Origin: Porodaedalea pini
Lineage: Eukaryota > Basidiomycota > Agaricomycetes > Hymenochaetales > Hymenochaetaceae
Length of the DNA: 64,000 nt
Assembly (NCBI GenBank): GCA_002794775.1
Contig: NBAY01000007.1
Coordinates: 558,001-622,000, forward strand
Direction of reading: 5' to 3'
The translations under genes were made by a program, and so were the position numbers. Position 1 is the first letter of the stretch, and each line of letters starts with the position of its first letter. The notes below the pieces were generated by a model that ran no database searches, was not told the origin of the DNA, and saw only the letters and a program-made list of their open reading frames with translations. Below are positions 12,401 through 22,611 of the stretch, piece by piece.

Positions 12401-12845
12401 GAAAGGAGGCCACGTCGGTGTAAGGAACAACAATCTGGGGACATTCCACCAAGGAGGCGCTCTGTTCTCCTTAGGGAGAGGTTACAGTGTAATGGTCACG
12501 CCAGACCGGGGTGTGAAGGTTTGCGCACCCACAGTGTTCACGTTCTGATCGAGGTAGCCTAAAAAAAAGTCAGGTGGCAGGAGGCTTGGAAGATAACATG
12601 TCACCACTATTGGAGAGAAAGACACTGGGGATGGAGAACAAAAGGAAAAGAGGGAGGGGGGTTGAGGTTGAAAGCAAGATGGAAGGCTTCTCAGCCACAC
12701 TTTATAAAGACGCGCTCAGCTGAAGGCTCAGGTATGCGTGCCCGCCGCCCTACCTTTTGAGTAGATGATGGCTCAGGAATTTGGATAAGCAGTAAAACCT
12801 CAGCGTTCAAGCTGATTAAACAGCGGCATGCACTGAGGTTCGTCA
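9408..12845. other. Long stretch with no recognised gene
   Basis: Several open frames of 60-155 codons occur (for example a minus-strand frame at 11052-11474 with a hydrophobic VLDVAALLVLVVIPFL segment, and a plus-strand frame at 12081-12548), but none shows family motifs, repeats of exon structure or codon regularity. A GC-rich inverted pair (CGGCCGCCGA/TCGGCGGCCG) lies at about 11535-11582. At 12699-12760 a TATAAAG with GCTGAGCGCGTC resembles the family X promoter and may be a fourth 5' remnant. Confidence 0.4.
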
Positions 12846-12851
12846 GTTTAC
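12846..12851. repeat. Left target-site duplication GTTTAC
   Basis: GTTTAC directly precedes the left terminal inverted repeat. The identical hexamer directly follows the right repeat at 26183-26188. A 6-bp duplication is what an rve-type integrase would leave. Confidence 0.75.
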
Positions 12852-12889
12852 TATGACGTACCAACGTAACAAAAAATCAACCTACCCCC
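12852..12889 (+). repeat. Left terminal inverted repeat (38 bp)
   Basis: Begins TATGACGTACCAACG and ends CCTACCCCC. It pairs with 26145-26182 with 36 of 38 positions matching; the two differences are C/T changes at CpG positions (CG here, CA/TG in the partner). Confidence 0.9.
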
Positions 12890-12899
12890 CGGACAGTTT

Positions 12900-13040
12900 T
12901 TTTAACCCCCGGAGACAAAAAAAATCCCCGGAGCATGTGACATACCCCCGGAGAGCAAAATACCCCCAGAATGAGTCAACCCCCCAGAGTGAGCTATCCC
13001 CGGAATAAGTCACCCCCCGGAGTGAGCTATCCCCGGAGTG
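12900..13040 (+). repeat. Left subterminal repeats, consensus CCCCGGAG
   Basis: About eight copies of (C)CCCCGGAG or a one-base variant occur in 140 bases (for example 12906-12914, 12926-12933, 12946-12953, 13031-13038), several extended as CCCCGGAGTGAG. Inverted relatives (CTCCGGGG at 25896-25903, CTCTGGGG near 25918, CCCCGGA near 26047) lie near the right end. Such clusters are typical transposase-binding arrays. Confidence 0.7.
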
Positions 13041-13410
13041 AGACACCTCCCTTAGGCTCACTTCACAGTGCAAACTCAAGTTCATCTGCAAACATCGGGC
13101 ACCATACATTAAAATGAGAATATATTATAGCAGACAGGTGTGTGATCAAATAGCTAACAACAATATAAGGCAAGGATGCTGAACACTATTCAAAAATCAC
13201 TGATGGGGTATAAGGTGAATGAGCGAAAGGTAAGAAGCAAATGAATAGACAGGTAGAATAGAAGCAGGTATATAGGACAAGGATTGTCATTGCTTGCTCA
13301 GAAGCATGTAGGAAAAGAATGGTTTTTGGAGAGAAACGTGTTCTATAAAGGAAAGGAGTGGGGATTAATTATTCAGAATAGTTTCAAATATTCAATACCG
13401 TGCAGTTAGC

Positions 13411-15105
13411 TCAGATCACAAGATCCAATGTTGCATCAGCATCCCAGGGATCCTTGAAGCTACCCAGCTCAGGTGAGCTAAAAAGAGGCCTAACTGGGCT
13501 GCCAGCATTTTTCCAAGGAGTGACAGGAGCAATAGGTGCTGTACGCAAGCTCTGATCGCTAATGATAGTACCTCTTTGTGTTGGAGGGGGAGCACGAGAT
13601 GAAGAGGCAACTGGAGGTGAGTCTGTGGTGACAACAATTGGCTCTTCACCTGTAAACAAATAATACATCAAGAGATAATAGACTAGAAGTAGGCCAAGCT
13701 TACCTTTCAGCTTCCTGTGCGAGTGAAAGGTAGTTGAAGACTGATACTGCTTGACAGGGTGATTAGATAGACCTGATGCATTGTAAGTGTAAAGGGAAAG
13801 ATGCAGATTAGCATATAAGTTGTTGTACACAATTACAGAGGATATGCTAGATAAAATGAAAGCTCTCACCAGGCAGATTATGCTGACTACACTCTTCATC
13901 TGTCTCTACATCGATGATCTGTTTCTCCTTCAAATTGATACGCTCTATAACTGGTATCAGATCTGTCCTTAATATAAAAAAGAGAATAAAGAGGATCTTA
14001 CTACGCTTAGCCAGCCGTAGCAGTCTTGGAGAAGGAGATTGGGATGAGACGCTACCATCAGAGTTGGAATTGGAACCAAGTGCTGAATGAGCACACTTGG
14101 TGCCTAGTTTACTGCTTGATTTTCTATCTGCCTCCTTCTTCACTCACGCAATATGACCAGGAAGCCATTTGCTATATTCATCAAGGTCGATCTCACGCCA
14201 AAGAGCTGCTCAGGTAAATATCAAAAATATGTATCAAAATTAGTTCAAAGTGTACTCACCAAGGAAGATCTTTGACTCTTTCTAGGTTGCCTTCTCACTG
14301 GTATCCTTCACATGCTTAAGAAGCGCACCATCAGGCCGCTCAGAACAAACCCTCAACGACTGACTACCCTTCTTTTGCATACAAAGCACCCACTGCATGC
14401 TGTGGTTTATCGCCTTCTGGTCATCAGCAATGCTAGAGACGACAGGAGCTTGAAGATCCTGAAAGGTGAGAGCAGCCTCGAAAAGCTCATTGAAATGCTT
14501 CTCAATATCATCAGCTGATGCAGCACCATCAAGCTCAATACCATCGCTCAGATCCTGGAAGGACAACTGCAGTGAAACCTGCTCCAATATGTCTCCTTTA
14601 TCAGGGACAGAAGGGTCTTTAAGCTCGTTTGCATCCTAAGAAAAGTATTTTGTCAGGTGTGAAAGCTTTGGTTGAGTCTAATTGATGCACCATAAGACCA
14701 CATGTCACCATTGAAATGCTTTGCACTTTGAATGTTGTTCTCATCACTTTACCATGAGACTTGGATGACTGTAAAGGCAGAGTACTATCAGGCTTGTGGT
14801 CACACTGAGGAACTGCAGTGAAACATGCCAGTGAAGTTCCCACATTCGCCTTGCCCTTCCCTTTCGAAGTCTGTAGTCTGTGTATTAGTTGTAAGCAAGC
14901 AAGCAATATATATAGAACGTATGGAAGAAGTAGACCTTGCTGAGGTGTTCTTGCCCTTCAACTGGGGCCGGTAGCCCTCCATGATCTCACTGCGTGCTTT
15001 GCTCACATGGCTTTCGTCCTCATAGTCATCGTCGTCATCCAGATCCAGGCTTTGACCAGCGAGGGATTTCAAACGCCCCAGAAGTGATTTGTTGTATGAG
15101 GCCAT
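13411..15105 (-). CDS. Unrecognised acidic multi-exon gene inside the element
   Basis: The start at 15105 gives MASYNKSLLGRLKSLAGQ followed by an Asp/Glu run and SEIMEGYRPQLKGKNTS. Further exons read KGKGKANVGTSLAC and SKSHGK; then 14587-14282 with LSFQDLSDGIELDG, ADDIEKHFNELFEAALTFQDL and KHVKDTSEK; then ALWREIDLDEYSKWLPGHIA near 14140-14210; and a Ser/Pro-rich tail. I do not recognise the family. A possible in-frame TAG at 14282-14284 or an alternative splice makes the middle uncertain, so exon joins are approximate. It sits next to the left repeat and is probably an accessory gene of the element. It may be damaged. Confidence 0.4.
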
Positions 15106-15249
15106 AAATACGAGTTCTCAGTTGAAAAGTAGATGGAATGAAGCAAAAATAAGAACAAAAGATATGAAGAGAAAGGATGAAGTGTGACGCTGAAAATTTC
15201 TTTGCGGTTTGCTTACGTAAAAACTTTAACGTTGAGGTCCGAGGTAAGG

Positions 15250-16028
15250 CTAAAACATATGCCCAGACTGTTCCCAGAGCTTCACATTGTACATGTTTGG
15301 CGAGATAACCTCTTGGTAGCCACACTTGTATTCTCCCCTAAGAAGTCTGTTTATGAGCTGAGAACAATGACGGAAGGTATGATAAGCCCGCGCATGCTCT
15401 ACGAGAGTATCATAAATCCGCGTGCTGTGAGGAAGCCAGAATGCATTTCCAGGAGCGAGTTCGTTGAAGAAGTATAATTCTTGCTCCTGCAGCAAAGTCA
15501 GCACTATTCTGACACGCCTCGACAACATACTTAGCTTGCCGATCTTTCGGTGATCACGCTTGGTAGCCTCAGCTAGGAAGAGCTTGTACTCCAAGAGTTG
15601 CTTTCTGTCAGGGAACGATATGCCGTAGAGGTGTTGCAGAGAGTCATTGTTTGAGTCTCCCAGGAAGAAAGAGGACGAGTTCTATACCAAAGCTCAGTTC
15701 AAGTCCAAGCTGAAATAAGTTTCACGTACCTTGGTGAGCATGAAGGCCTTGATCCTTCCAATATGTGGAATGTGAGGACCAACGCACAAGTCTATCACTG
15801 GACCGCATTGATAAACCATCGTCGACGTACCGTCAGGGACTTTCATCTCTATGAAGTATTTCTTGTATTTATTATACTGTCCAGATATCAAGTCAGGAGC
15901 AGAACGGATGGAAAGAACTGATAGAGGCGCACCTAAAACATGTCCAGCAGCTTCTCCTTCGAGACCACCAGCCGTTCAAATTTCTGGCGATCCTTCATGA
16001 CGCTCTTGGCCAACTTGTCAGGATCGCA
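15250..16028 (-). pseudogene. Captured internal fragment of threonyl-tRNA synthetase
   Basis: Reading minus: [19 protein letters not shown] and SKEKLLDMF (about 16028-15945), then [20 protein letters not shown] (about 15800), [20 protein letters not shown], then [38 protein letters not shown], and [20 protein letters not shown]. This is the second-additional-domain and start of the catalytic domain of a eukaryotic ThrRS. The rest of the catalytic and anticodon-binding domains is missing. Intron positions are retained, one with a mutated donor (CTAAGT instead of GTAAGT near 15535). A TAG follows LLDMF. It is therefore a DNA-level capture, not a retrocopy, and not functional. Confidence 0.85.
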
Positions 16029-16290
16029 ACGTCTGGATCGCAATGCAGACGAATTGCAGCGGAGCGTCAGTGTCGCATAGTGCAGTGACGGGGATATTCA
16101 CGTACGCCGTGTCCCGCATGGTTTGCGCATCGACTCACGGGTTGGTCACAACAAGCAGATGCAGCTCCTTGAACGGGCATGTGATGCAGTTTGTAAAGTT
16201 ACCAGGTGTGAATCAGCCGGCAATTGCTTGTGCACCAGTGTACGCCGTGAACTTGAGGACAGCACGCTGACCATAGGGACCGGCAGAGAC
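16029..16290 (-). pseudogene. Captured fragment of 40S ribosomal protein SA (uS2/RPS0)
   Basis: Minus-strand reading gives YGQRAVLKFTAYTGAQAIAG, stop, FTPGNFTNCITCPFKELHLL, VVTNP, stop, VDAQTM, then [20 protein letters not shown]. This matches the conserved core of the small-subunit protein SA. Two stop codons interrupt it and both ends of the gene are missing. It is joined directly to the ThrRS fragment at about 16029 and to the eIF2B delta fragment at about 16300. Confidence 0.85.
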
Positions 16291-16309
16291 GGCAAACATC
16301 ACACGGGTT

Positions 16310-17220
16310 TGCGTTCGAACACATTCAAAACGAGTGCATTGCCTGCGCGCGCATAACTGCTCCGTCCGCATGCAAGGAGTGTGCCCCGAGAAGTACAGTG
16401 CTCGCCTGGCTGATGACAGAACCGAGAGCGGGAAGTAGCAAGTACATGCAGGGTATGTTCGCAGTTGTGAGCACGGATAGTAGATGTTCGCCCTCCGACA
16501 TTGGTCGTGAGGTCGACGACAACAACAGATATCTGTTTCCCATCTTCATGTGCACGAAGCAGAACTTTCTCAGCCACGGATGATCTGACAATACAAAACA
16601 TTACTCAAAACCCACTCTCTTTAAGGATGAAATGAATACCAACCTTGCAAACGTGAGGATAACATTGCCATCCCTGACTTCCTGGCCTGCGGTATCTTGG
16701 ATGACCTGATCTGCAATGATTATCCGATCCTGAAAGTAATTGACCATTTGACGACATAGCAGCTTGTTTGCCTGAATCCGCGGAAAGGATTAGACAGTGG
16801 GCAACTTAATAGTAAAGGGTACATACATCTTGCTCGGATGTATCAATGTCCGAATCACTGATTTCCAGCTTCAACTGCCAAATGGCATTGCCCGTAGTCA
16901 CAGCCATAGGCCGTGCCGAAACAAGGTGGTTTATTTGCAGCTTGAGGTGGGTCATGAGGTGGCAAGAGAGGGCTGTGTTAGGAGTCGAATAGTCTTGTAT
17001 GACCTGGACACCAATGCATTAAGTTTTGATACAACAGAACTTCGCGGAATACGCACAGTCTTAAATGCAAAGTAGCAATACAGTGTTCGCACCCATGGTC
17101 TTGAAGGCAGAAACTGCGGCCCGAGACGTGCAATAGCAGGATGAATATCGCCCTTTATGCGGCTCGGAGCTTCCGGAAGACCAAAATGCAAGAATATGCG
17201 TAATCCGCGCGCCTGTGTAA
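16310..17220 (-). pseudogene. Captured fragment of translation initiation factor eIF2B subunit delta
   Basis: Minus-strand reading: ARGLRIFLHFGLPEAPSRIK, GDIHPAIARLGPQFLP, FAFKTV, VSARPMAVTTGNAIWQLKLE, ISDSDIDTSEQD, QDRIIIADQVIQDTAGQEVR, DGNVILTFA, SVAEKVLLRAHEDGKQISVV, VVDSRPMSEGEHLL, then YLLLPALGSVISQASTVLLG, AHSLHADGAVM. This is most of the regulatory-subunit fold of the eIF2B delta (Gcd2-type) subunit, the exchange-factor subunit for eIF2. Intron-like interruptions are retained and several frame changes are present. The N-terminal third and the extreme C-terminus are missing. Confidence 0.85.
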
Positions 17221-17584
17221 CTTCATCCTCACCATCACGAGTCGATTCACTTGAGTCCTTCTCGGAGCCCCGCACTGCTGCAAAAGCATGCTGCTGGATC
17301 CAGTCTGTGAAGTACAGCTGCCACATTGACAGTGCAGGCTTTGGCGGGTGCAGCTCCCAGGCTCTCTGGAGGATGAGGAACACAAGGCAATGTCCTTCTA
17401 GGACAACGGCTCCTGCGAGTGTGTGTGTGGAGCACACGGACATGCATAAGTGCGGCGAGGGTGTCTGTGCACTCAGTGCGCATTCTTGTGGTGTACTGTC
17501 ACCTCCGGGTCCACGGAAATCTCTGTGAGTTGGTACATTTTAGTTTTCTATTCTTTCTAGCTGATCATACTGCAAGGCAACTCA

Positions 17585-17645
17585 GCCTATGACGTCGGGC
17601 TCAAAACCACAGTGACACTGTGGTTTTGAGCCCGACGTCATAGGC
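17585..17645. repeat. Perfect 30-bp palindrome with a 1-base spacer
   Basis: Arms 17585-17614 and 17616-17645 are exact reverse complements around A17615; they contain TGACGTCGGGC and CAAAACCACAGTG. It lies just upstream (in minus sense) of the captured host-gene block. It could form a strong hairpin or mark a junction formed during capture. Confidence 0.9.
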
Positions 17646-18403
17646 CAAGCCGCTCATCACATTGGCTGCTGCAAATAGACCAGCAAAAGCATGCGGCCAC
17701 TATCAAAGATTGATGCCAAGCCCGGCCTGCCCGGATGGAAGGCAAAAATACCACAAATTTCTGAGGATGTCCGACAGAGTGTGAGTGCTTTTCTTCAACG
17801 TACTCTTGCTCTTTATAACTTACAGACTCTTTTTGGCTCTTGCATTTCAGGCACATATATTACCATTGATAAAATTTTAAGTTCTTTAAATCCACATGGC
17901 AATTAAATGTCTCAGGCCCCTTTCATATATTGTTTGCATTTCACATCAACACGAGGAAACCTGCTGTCCACCGTATAGCTAGGTAGCACAAGCCTCTCGC
18001 TCCCTCTCTTCCTATCCAACCTTCAGTACTATTACTCTGGCTGTTGAGTTGTCTTTCTTGTGTGAACACCTTTCATAGAAAAAATTGTCACATTTCCTTC
18101 TGAGGTTAGTTTCTTACTGTATATTCTTGATTGTTATTAATTTATTTAATTGCAGAGCAATTGAGCAAGTTCAAGATGATGCTGTGTGCAAAATCCTCCT
18201 GTCAAAATATTTCTCTTTTTAATAGCTTGCTTACTTATAGTTGGTCTCACCAATGGATTACACTACTGAAGGTATGTTTTTGTATAGCGTCATTGTTAAC
18301 AGTGCTTACATTTGTTAATTTTAAGAATTAAGTTGTCTGGTGTTTCATAAGTTATCAATTAATCATCTTTGTATAATAACTAAAGTACAATTAAGCTGAA
18401 GAC
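17646..18403. other. Element interior without recognised gene
   Basis: AT-rich DNA with one unsupported 71-codon frame (17691-17906). It separates the divergent captured block (minus) from the large plus-strand gene and may hold their promoters. Confidence 0.35.
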
Positions 18404-21400
18404 ATGGAACATATGTCAACAGACCTTGAGCAGGACTTTGGAGGTTTTGATCTACATATCAATGAGACGCTAAGTCCAGCTCCTGGTATATACTCTAGTC
18501 TATATTATTTGATTTTGTCATTCTGACTAGTATTAAAGATATGAGCACAGACTATCCTGTGCAGATGGAGAACCTACATGAAACAGTTCTACAAGATTTA
18601 AACAGAGACGACACGATACATATGTAATATGCTTTATTATTTTGCATTTAATAATTAATTTCTGTTTAGCGCCAAACTTTCCATTTTGTTTCCCTTCTGG
18701 CTTTGGACATGAACTTCCTACGACTCTACCCATGCCACCACTTCGTGACCCACGCCTACCATCCTTCCTTCACTATGAGCATCATGAGCTCTGGCCATAT
18801 GGTGTTGCTCTCGTCTATGAAGCAGATCTAAAGCACCTTTTTGAGAATAAGGATTTCTTTAATAGCTTATGCACTCCTCAAGTTTCCAATGACGAGGCTG
18901 TTTTAGCAGCTGGATATGTGCTACTCCAGAGCCGAATGGCAATCTTCTGTTGTAACACTACTGGCAGCGGCCTTCCTAAAGATGACGTCATCAAGATATG
19001 GCTTTACACTCACGAGGATCTTGAAACTTTACCAGGATTGGTAGATACTATTCGAGAACTTGAGAAGGTTCGGAATGATATTGTAGGTGATTTAGCAGAA
19101 CTAGATGGCACGAGAAAGGGCGGTGTTGCTTTTGAAAGGCAACTAGGATGATGCAATGATACAAAGCAAGGACCTCGCTGCTATGCGCTTTCAACAACCA
19201 TTGAGGTCTCGAGACATATTCACCATCCTGCTCATAACATATGCTGTCCTCCTCCTTCAAGCCAGGTGGAGACAGACTCTAGTGTGGAGCTTGCTAAACA
19301 TTTTAATTATGTTTGTCAAATATTTTCGACTATCTTAGAAAGTATATTCTGATTTATTATATTACATTTAGTATACAGGACAGCTTGCATGTACAGCACT
19401 CTCAAATGGGTCTCCTTCGCAAGTTGAGCTTCAGAAGCTTCGGGCTCAATTATACAATACACCTTCGATAGGCCACCCTTGGAATGTTGGATTCTATGAT
19501 GCAAATCAACTTAATATTGCAGGAGCAGTGCCATTCGACTCTGTGGTGACAGACATGAGTAGCGACCTTGGTAACACCGGAGAGTTTCATTGTGACCTAC
19601 GTGATGATCGGTCATCATATACAGCCATGACATCATTCAGTCACCTCCCACCTACACCACGATTTCACTCTGGATATTTTTTTTGTCCAGAGCAAGGTGT
19701 TGCAATTACTCTCAACAACTTCACTGTCATGTGCTTCTCTGGTCTACATTGTCATGGAGGGAGTCCTCCTCGACCTCTTGAAGCCTGCTTGGAGGAAATT
19801 CTGAAGCAAGCCGTACGTCTCACGGTAATAACGTATCTAGTACAGGCTGTGAAGGAAGGAAACATAGTGTCCTGCTTAGGACCATCTAGCTCTCATCACT
19901 CTGTTGAGCTCAATAGGAGTATGATGACGACAATTCCAGACTCAGCTAGGCTAAATTTTGCCCATCATTCATATGCTATCATGGAGCCACAATCTGCATG
20001 ACAGTATTTTTCTAGAGCGCTCCTTCAGCTCATTCAAGGCCTTTGCCATCAGCTACCTGAGGATCACAGAATATACATCGACCCTGATCGCTTTCTCAGT
20101 GACACATTATACACACTGGATTCTAGTGGCCAATGTCAGCCACTTCCCAGTTGGCCTTATGCACAAGGTGGCGTACTCGAGAGAGAAGGATTCTTGGAGG
20201 ATACAAAACGGTGTATTGCTGAGACAGACAGAGCTGCATCTATGCTCATCCCTTCTCAGCTGAAGCCAGACATGTTTACCTCAGATCAAGACAATGAGAA
20301 TGAAGGCGATTTTGCAGATTCAGGTCAAAGGGGAAAAGGAAAGGGAAAGGGAAAGAAGTGTTTGTATTTTTTATTCTTATTTTATAATATTATATTCTAA
20401 TTTCTTATTTGTAGGCTCACAGTCTATCGACAACGATGGACAAATATCCAAGCATCGCACTTGAGCATTTTTCTTGGAAGAGCTTTCCTACCATCGCCTG
20501 GATAATGACTCGCTGTCAAAGTTCAAGGACTATACACATGAACCTATTATGGACCTTGATACTCGCAAGCATGCCTCAATCCTCATCTCACTCTGTGATG
20601 CAATGGATGATGAGTTTTACATTCATCCCAGCCTTCAGCAGATAGCGACTGCAAAGCAGAGCTGGGCCAAATTTTATTTGGTTAAGCAAACTTCAAATTC
20701 ATTGCAACTCTACATCCGAGTTAATGCTGCTCGCCATCTCTTCTCATATTTTTTGTTATATTCCTGGATCATGGAGTCATTTCATGGCCAGGCCGTGGTT
20801 GCTTTTAAAGCTCTGCATCACATTCCCTTGAATGAGGATGACGAATCGCTTGAGGTCCCACTATGGATTACGTGTCTTGTTTCCCAGATAGATGCAGTAT
20901 ACCGCAAGAATCAGACTGGGAAAAAATCCATTAATATCACAGATATTCTCTCCACTGACAATAACTCCTCTCCTATGCAGTTCAAGTTCACCGTTCGACG
21001 TACATATCTTCTTGGAGATGAGCTTCAATCAGCCGTGATCGAGGACTGCAAATCTGCTATGGCATTGTGGTTTGGGTTGAAGGATGCACAAAAACTACAG
21101 ACTTCTGGACGATCAGTCAGTACTTCTGTTACTGATAGCGCAAGCCAACTTTGGATTCTCAGAGGAGAGTTCCTCAAGCGTCTTATACAGGAAGCAAAGA
21201 GCACCGCTATTCTTTTTGTCGAGGACGTTGCGGAGGGGTTTAACAGCATCTGTCCTTATGTTTTTCCTTCCGTTGCTGGTGCAGATCTTGATGAATTCAG
21301 CAGAAAGGTCAATGCCACATTGCTTATAAACTCCAAACTGCATGCTACCCTTCCATTGATCCTCAAACTCCTTGCCAACTTTTCTACAGAATTCAAATCT

Positions 21401-22442
21401 TATGCACCATTCTACGACTCGCTCCACACTATGGGTGAAGATACTGGCATTTTTCCAGAAGGTCCTACTGGACTATCCTCTCATCATTCATCACCTACAT
21501 CTAGCAGCGTATCCATTCTAGGTCGAGCAGCAGAAAAAGTTATCGAGTTTGTAACCACACTCGAACCGTTACTATTGGCCAATACTAGATTGGGTTCTCA
21601 GAATGCATTATGTGCATGGGTTATTCAAAAGGGGCTTGATGGCCATTCACCCTTCCGAGAGCATGCTCCCTCACATCTTTCTTTCACTTCTGCTTTAGCT
21701 CAGATGCCAAACAGAGCAACATTTATGCGATCCAAGGCTGGTCTCTTTACACTTCTCATATTTCATGGAGTCACATTTAATAGTCAGCTACTCCTGGACA
21801 ATCAGCGACGCCAATTAATCTTTCAAAGTCTTCAGGACTGGGAACAGTTTCGTAATGGCCTACGCGATGCCGAGGTAGATGACAACTATATCTGTAGGAA
21901 GAACGCATATGGGGCATGCATTGCAGGTTGAAGTGCTGATCTCGCTTCCGAATACTGGCAAAAAAGTGATGGATGGAGCAAATGGATTGGCTCAAATAGT
22001 AAAAGGTCATTCAAGCATGCAATGGAATACTTAAAAGGTCGCTTCTCTCAGGTTCTGCTTTCAGATCTCTTCAAATCTTTATATACTAATATTTATTTAT
22101 TTATGCTCACAGATTGGATCTCTGATCAGCATCCTTATTGCGATGGATCTTGTTTATGAGGATGTTATCGAAATGCCTACCATCAAGGAATTTTCTCACT
22201 TCATCTATGGAGTTGACAAAGGTGCTTTTAGAGGTTTGGAAAAACTGCACCTTTTATCGGAGAAGCGACACAGAGCGATAGAAGATTGTAACACCTTTGA
22301 GTCGCTATATGCAAAGGTTCATGACAATCTCACATCTTCTGATAGACTTCACTTGGTGCCCGATGTATTTCACTTTGAGCACACAATGTGTAAGATTTCA
22401 AAAGCGCTTCACAAGTCAAATCATTCCCCCTTCAAAGTATAA
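18404..22442 (+). pseudogene. Large element gene with putative TET/JBP-like 2OG-Fe(II) dioxygenase core, now interrupted
   Basis: Likely one multi-exon gene. It starts near 18404 (MEHMSTDLEQDFGGFDLHIN) and continues through 18642-19151, a dioxygenase-like exon from 19528, a Gly/Lys linker near 20330-20360, and a long helical part 20474-21931 that resumes to about 22055 and again at 22143-22442. In the 19528 exon the Fe/2OG signature is visible: GEFHCD (H and D of HxD, codons near 19588-19594), then GYFFCPEQGVAITL, FSGLHCHGGSPPR (distal H near 19753) and VRLTVITYL (2OG-binding Arg type). In TET/JBP enzymes this fold oxidises 5-methylcytosine or thymine; the substrate here is inference. Lesions: a frame change near 19145, and TGA stops at 19999, 20462 and 21929 with similarity or open frame continuing beyond each. 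The exon joins at 18.6 and 20.4 kb are uncertain. Confidence 0.6.
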
Positions 22443-22611
22443 TATGTTCTATATGTCTATTTTTGTCACATAGACTTTCTGCTTTTCTGATAACTTTCGT
22501 GATTGTATGTCAGCATTCTACTTACCGTCAAATGTTTTCCGCTTCATACAATGATATATTATTTAATTTTTTTGTTCTTCTTCTGATTAGCTCACTATAT
22601 TCCCATGACTT

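Noticed and set aside
12081..12548. 155-codon plus-strand frame
   Set aside because: No motifs, no exon support, biased composition from a repetitive GACTC/GAGTC-rich stretch; probably a chance frame.
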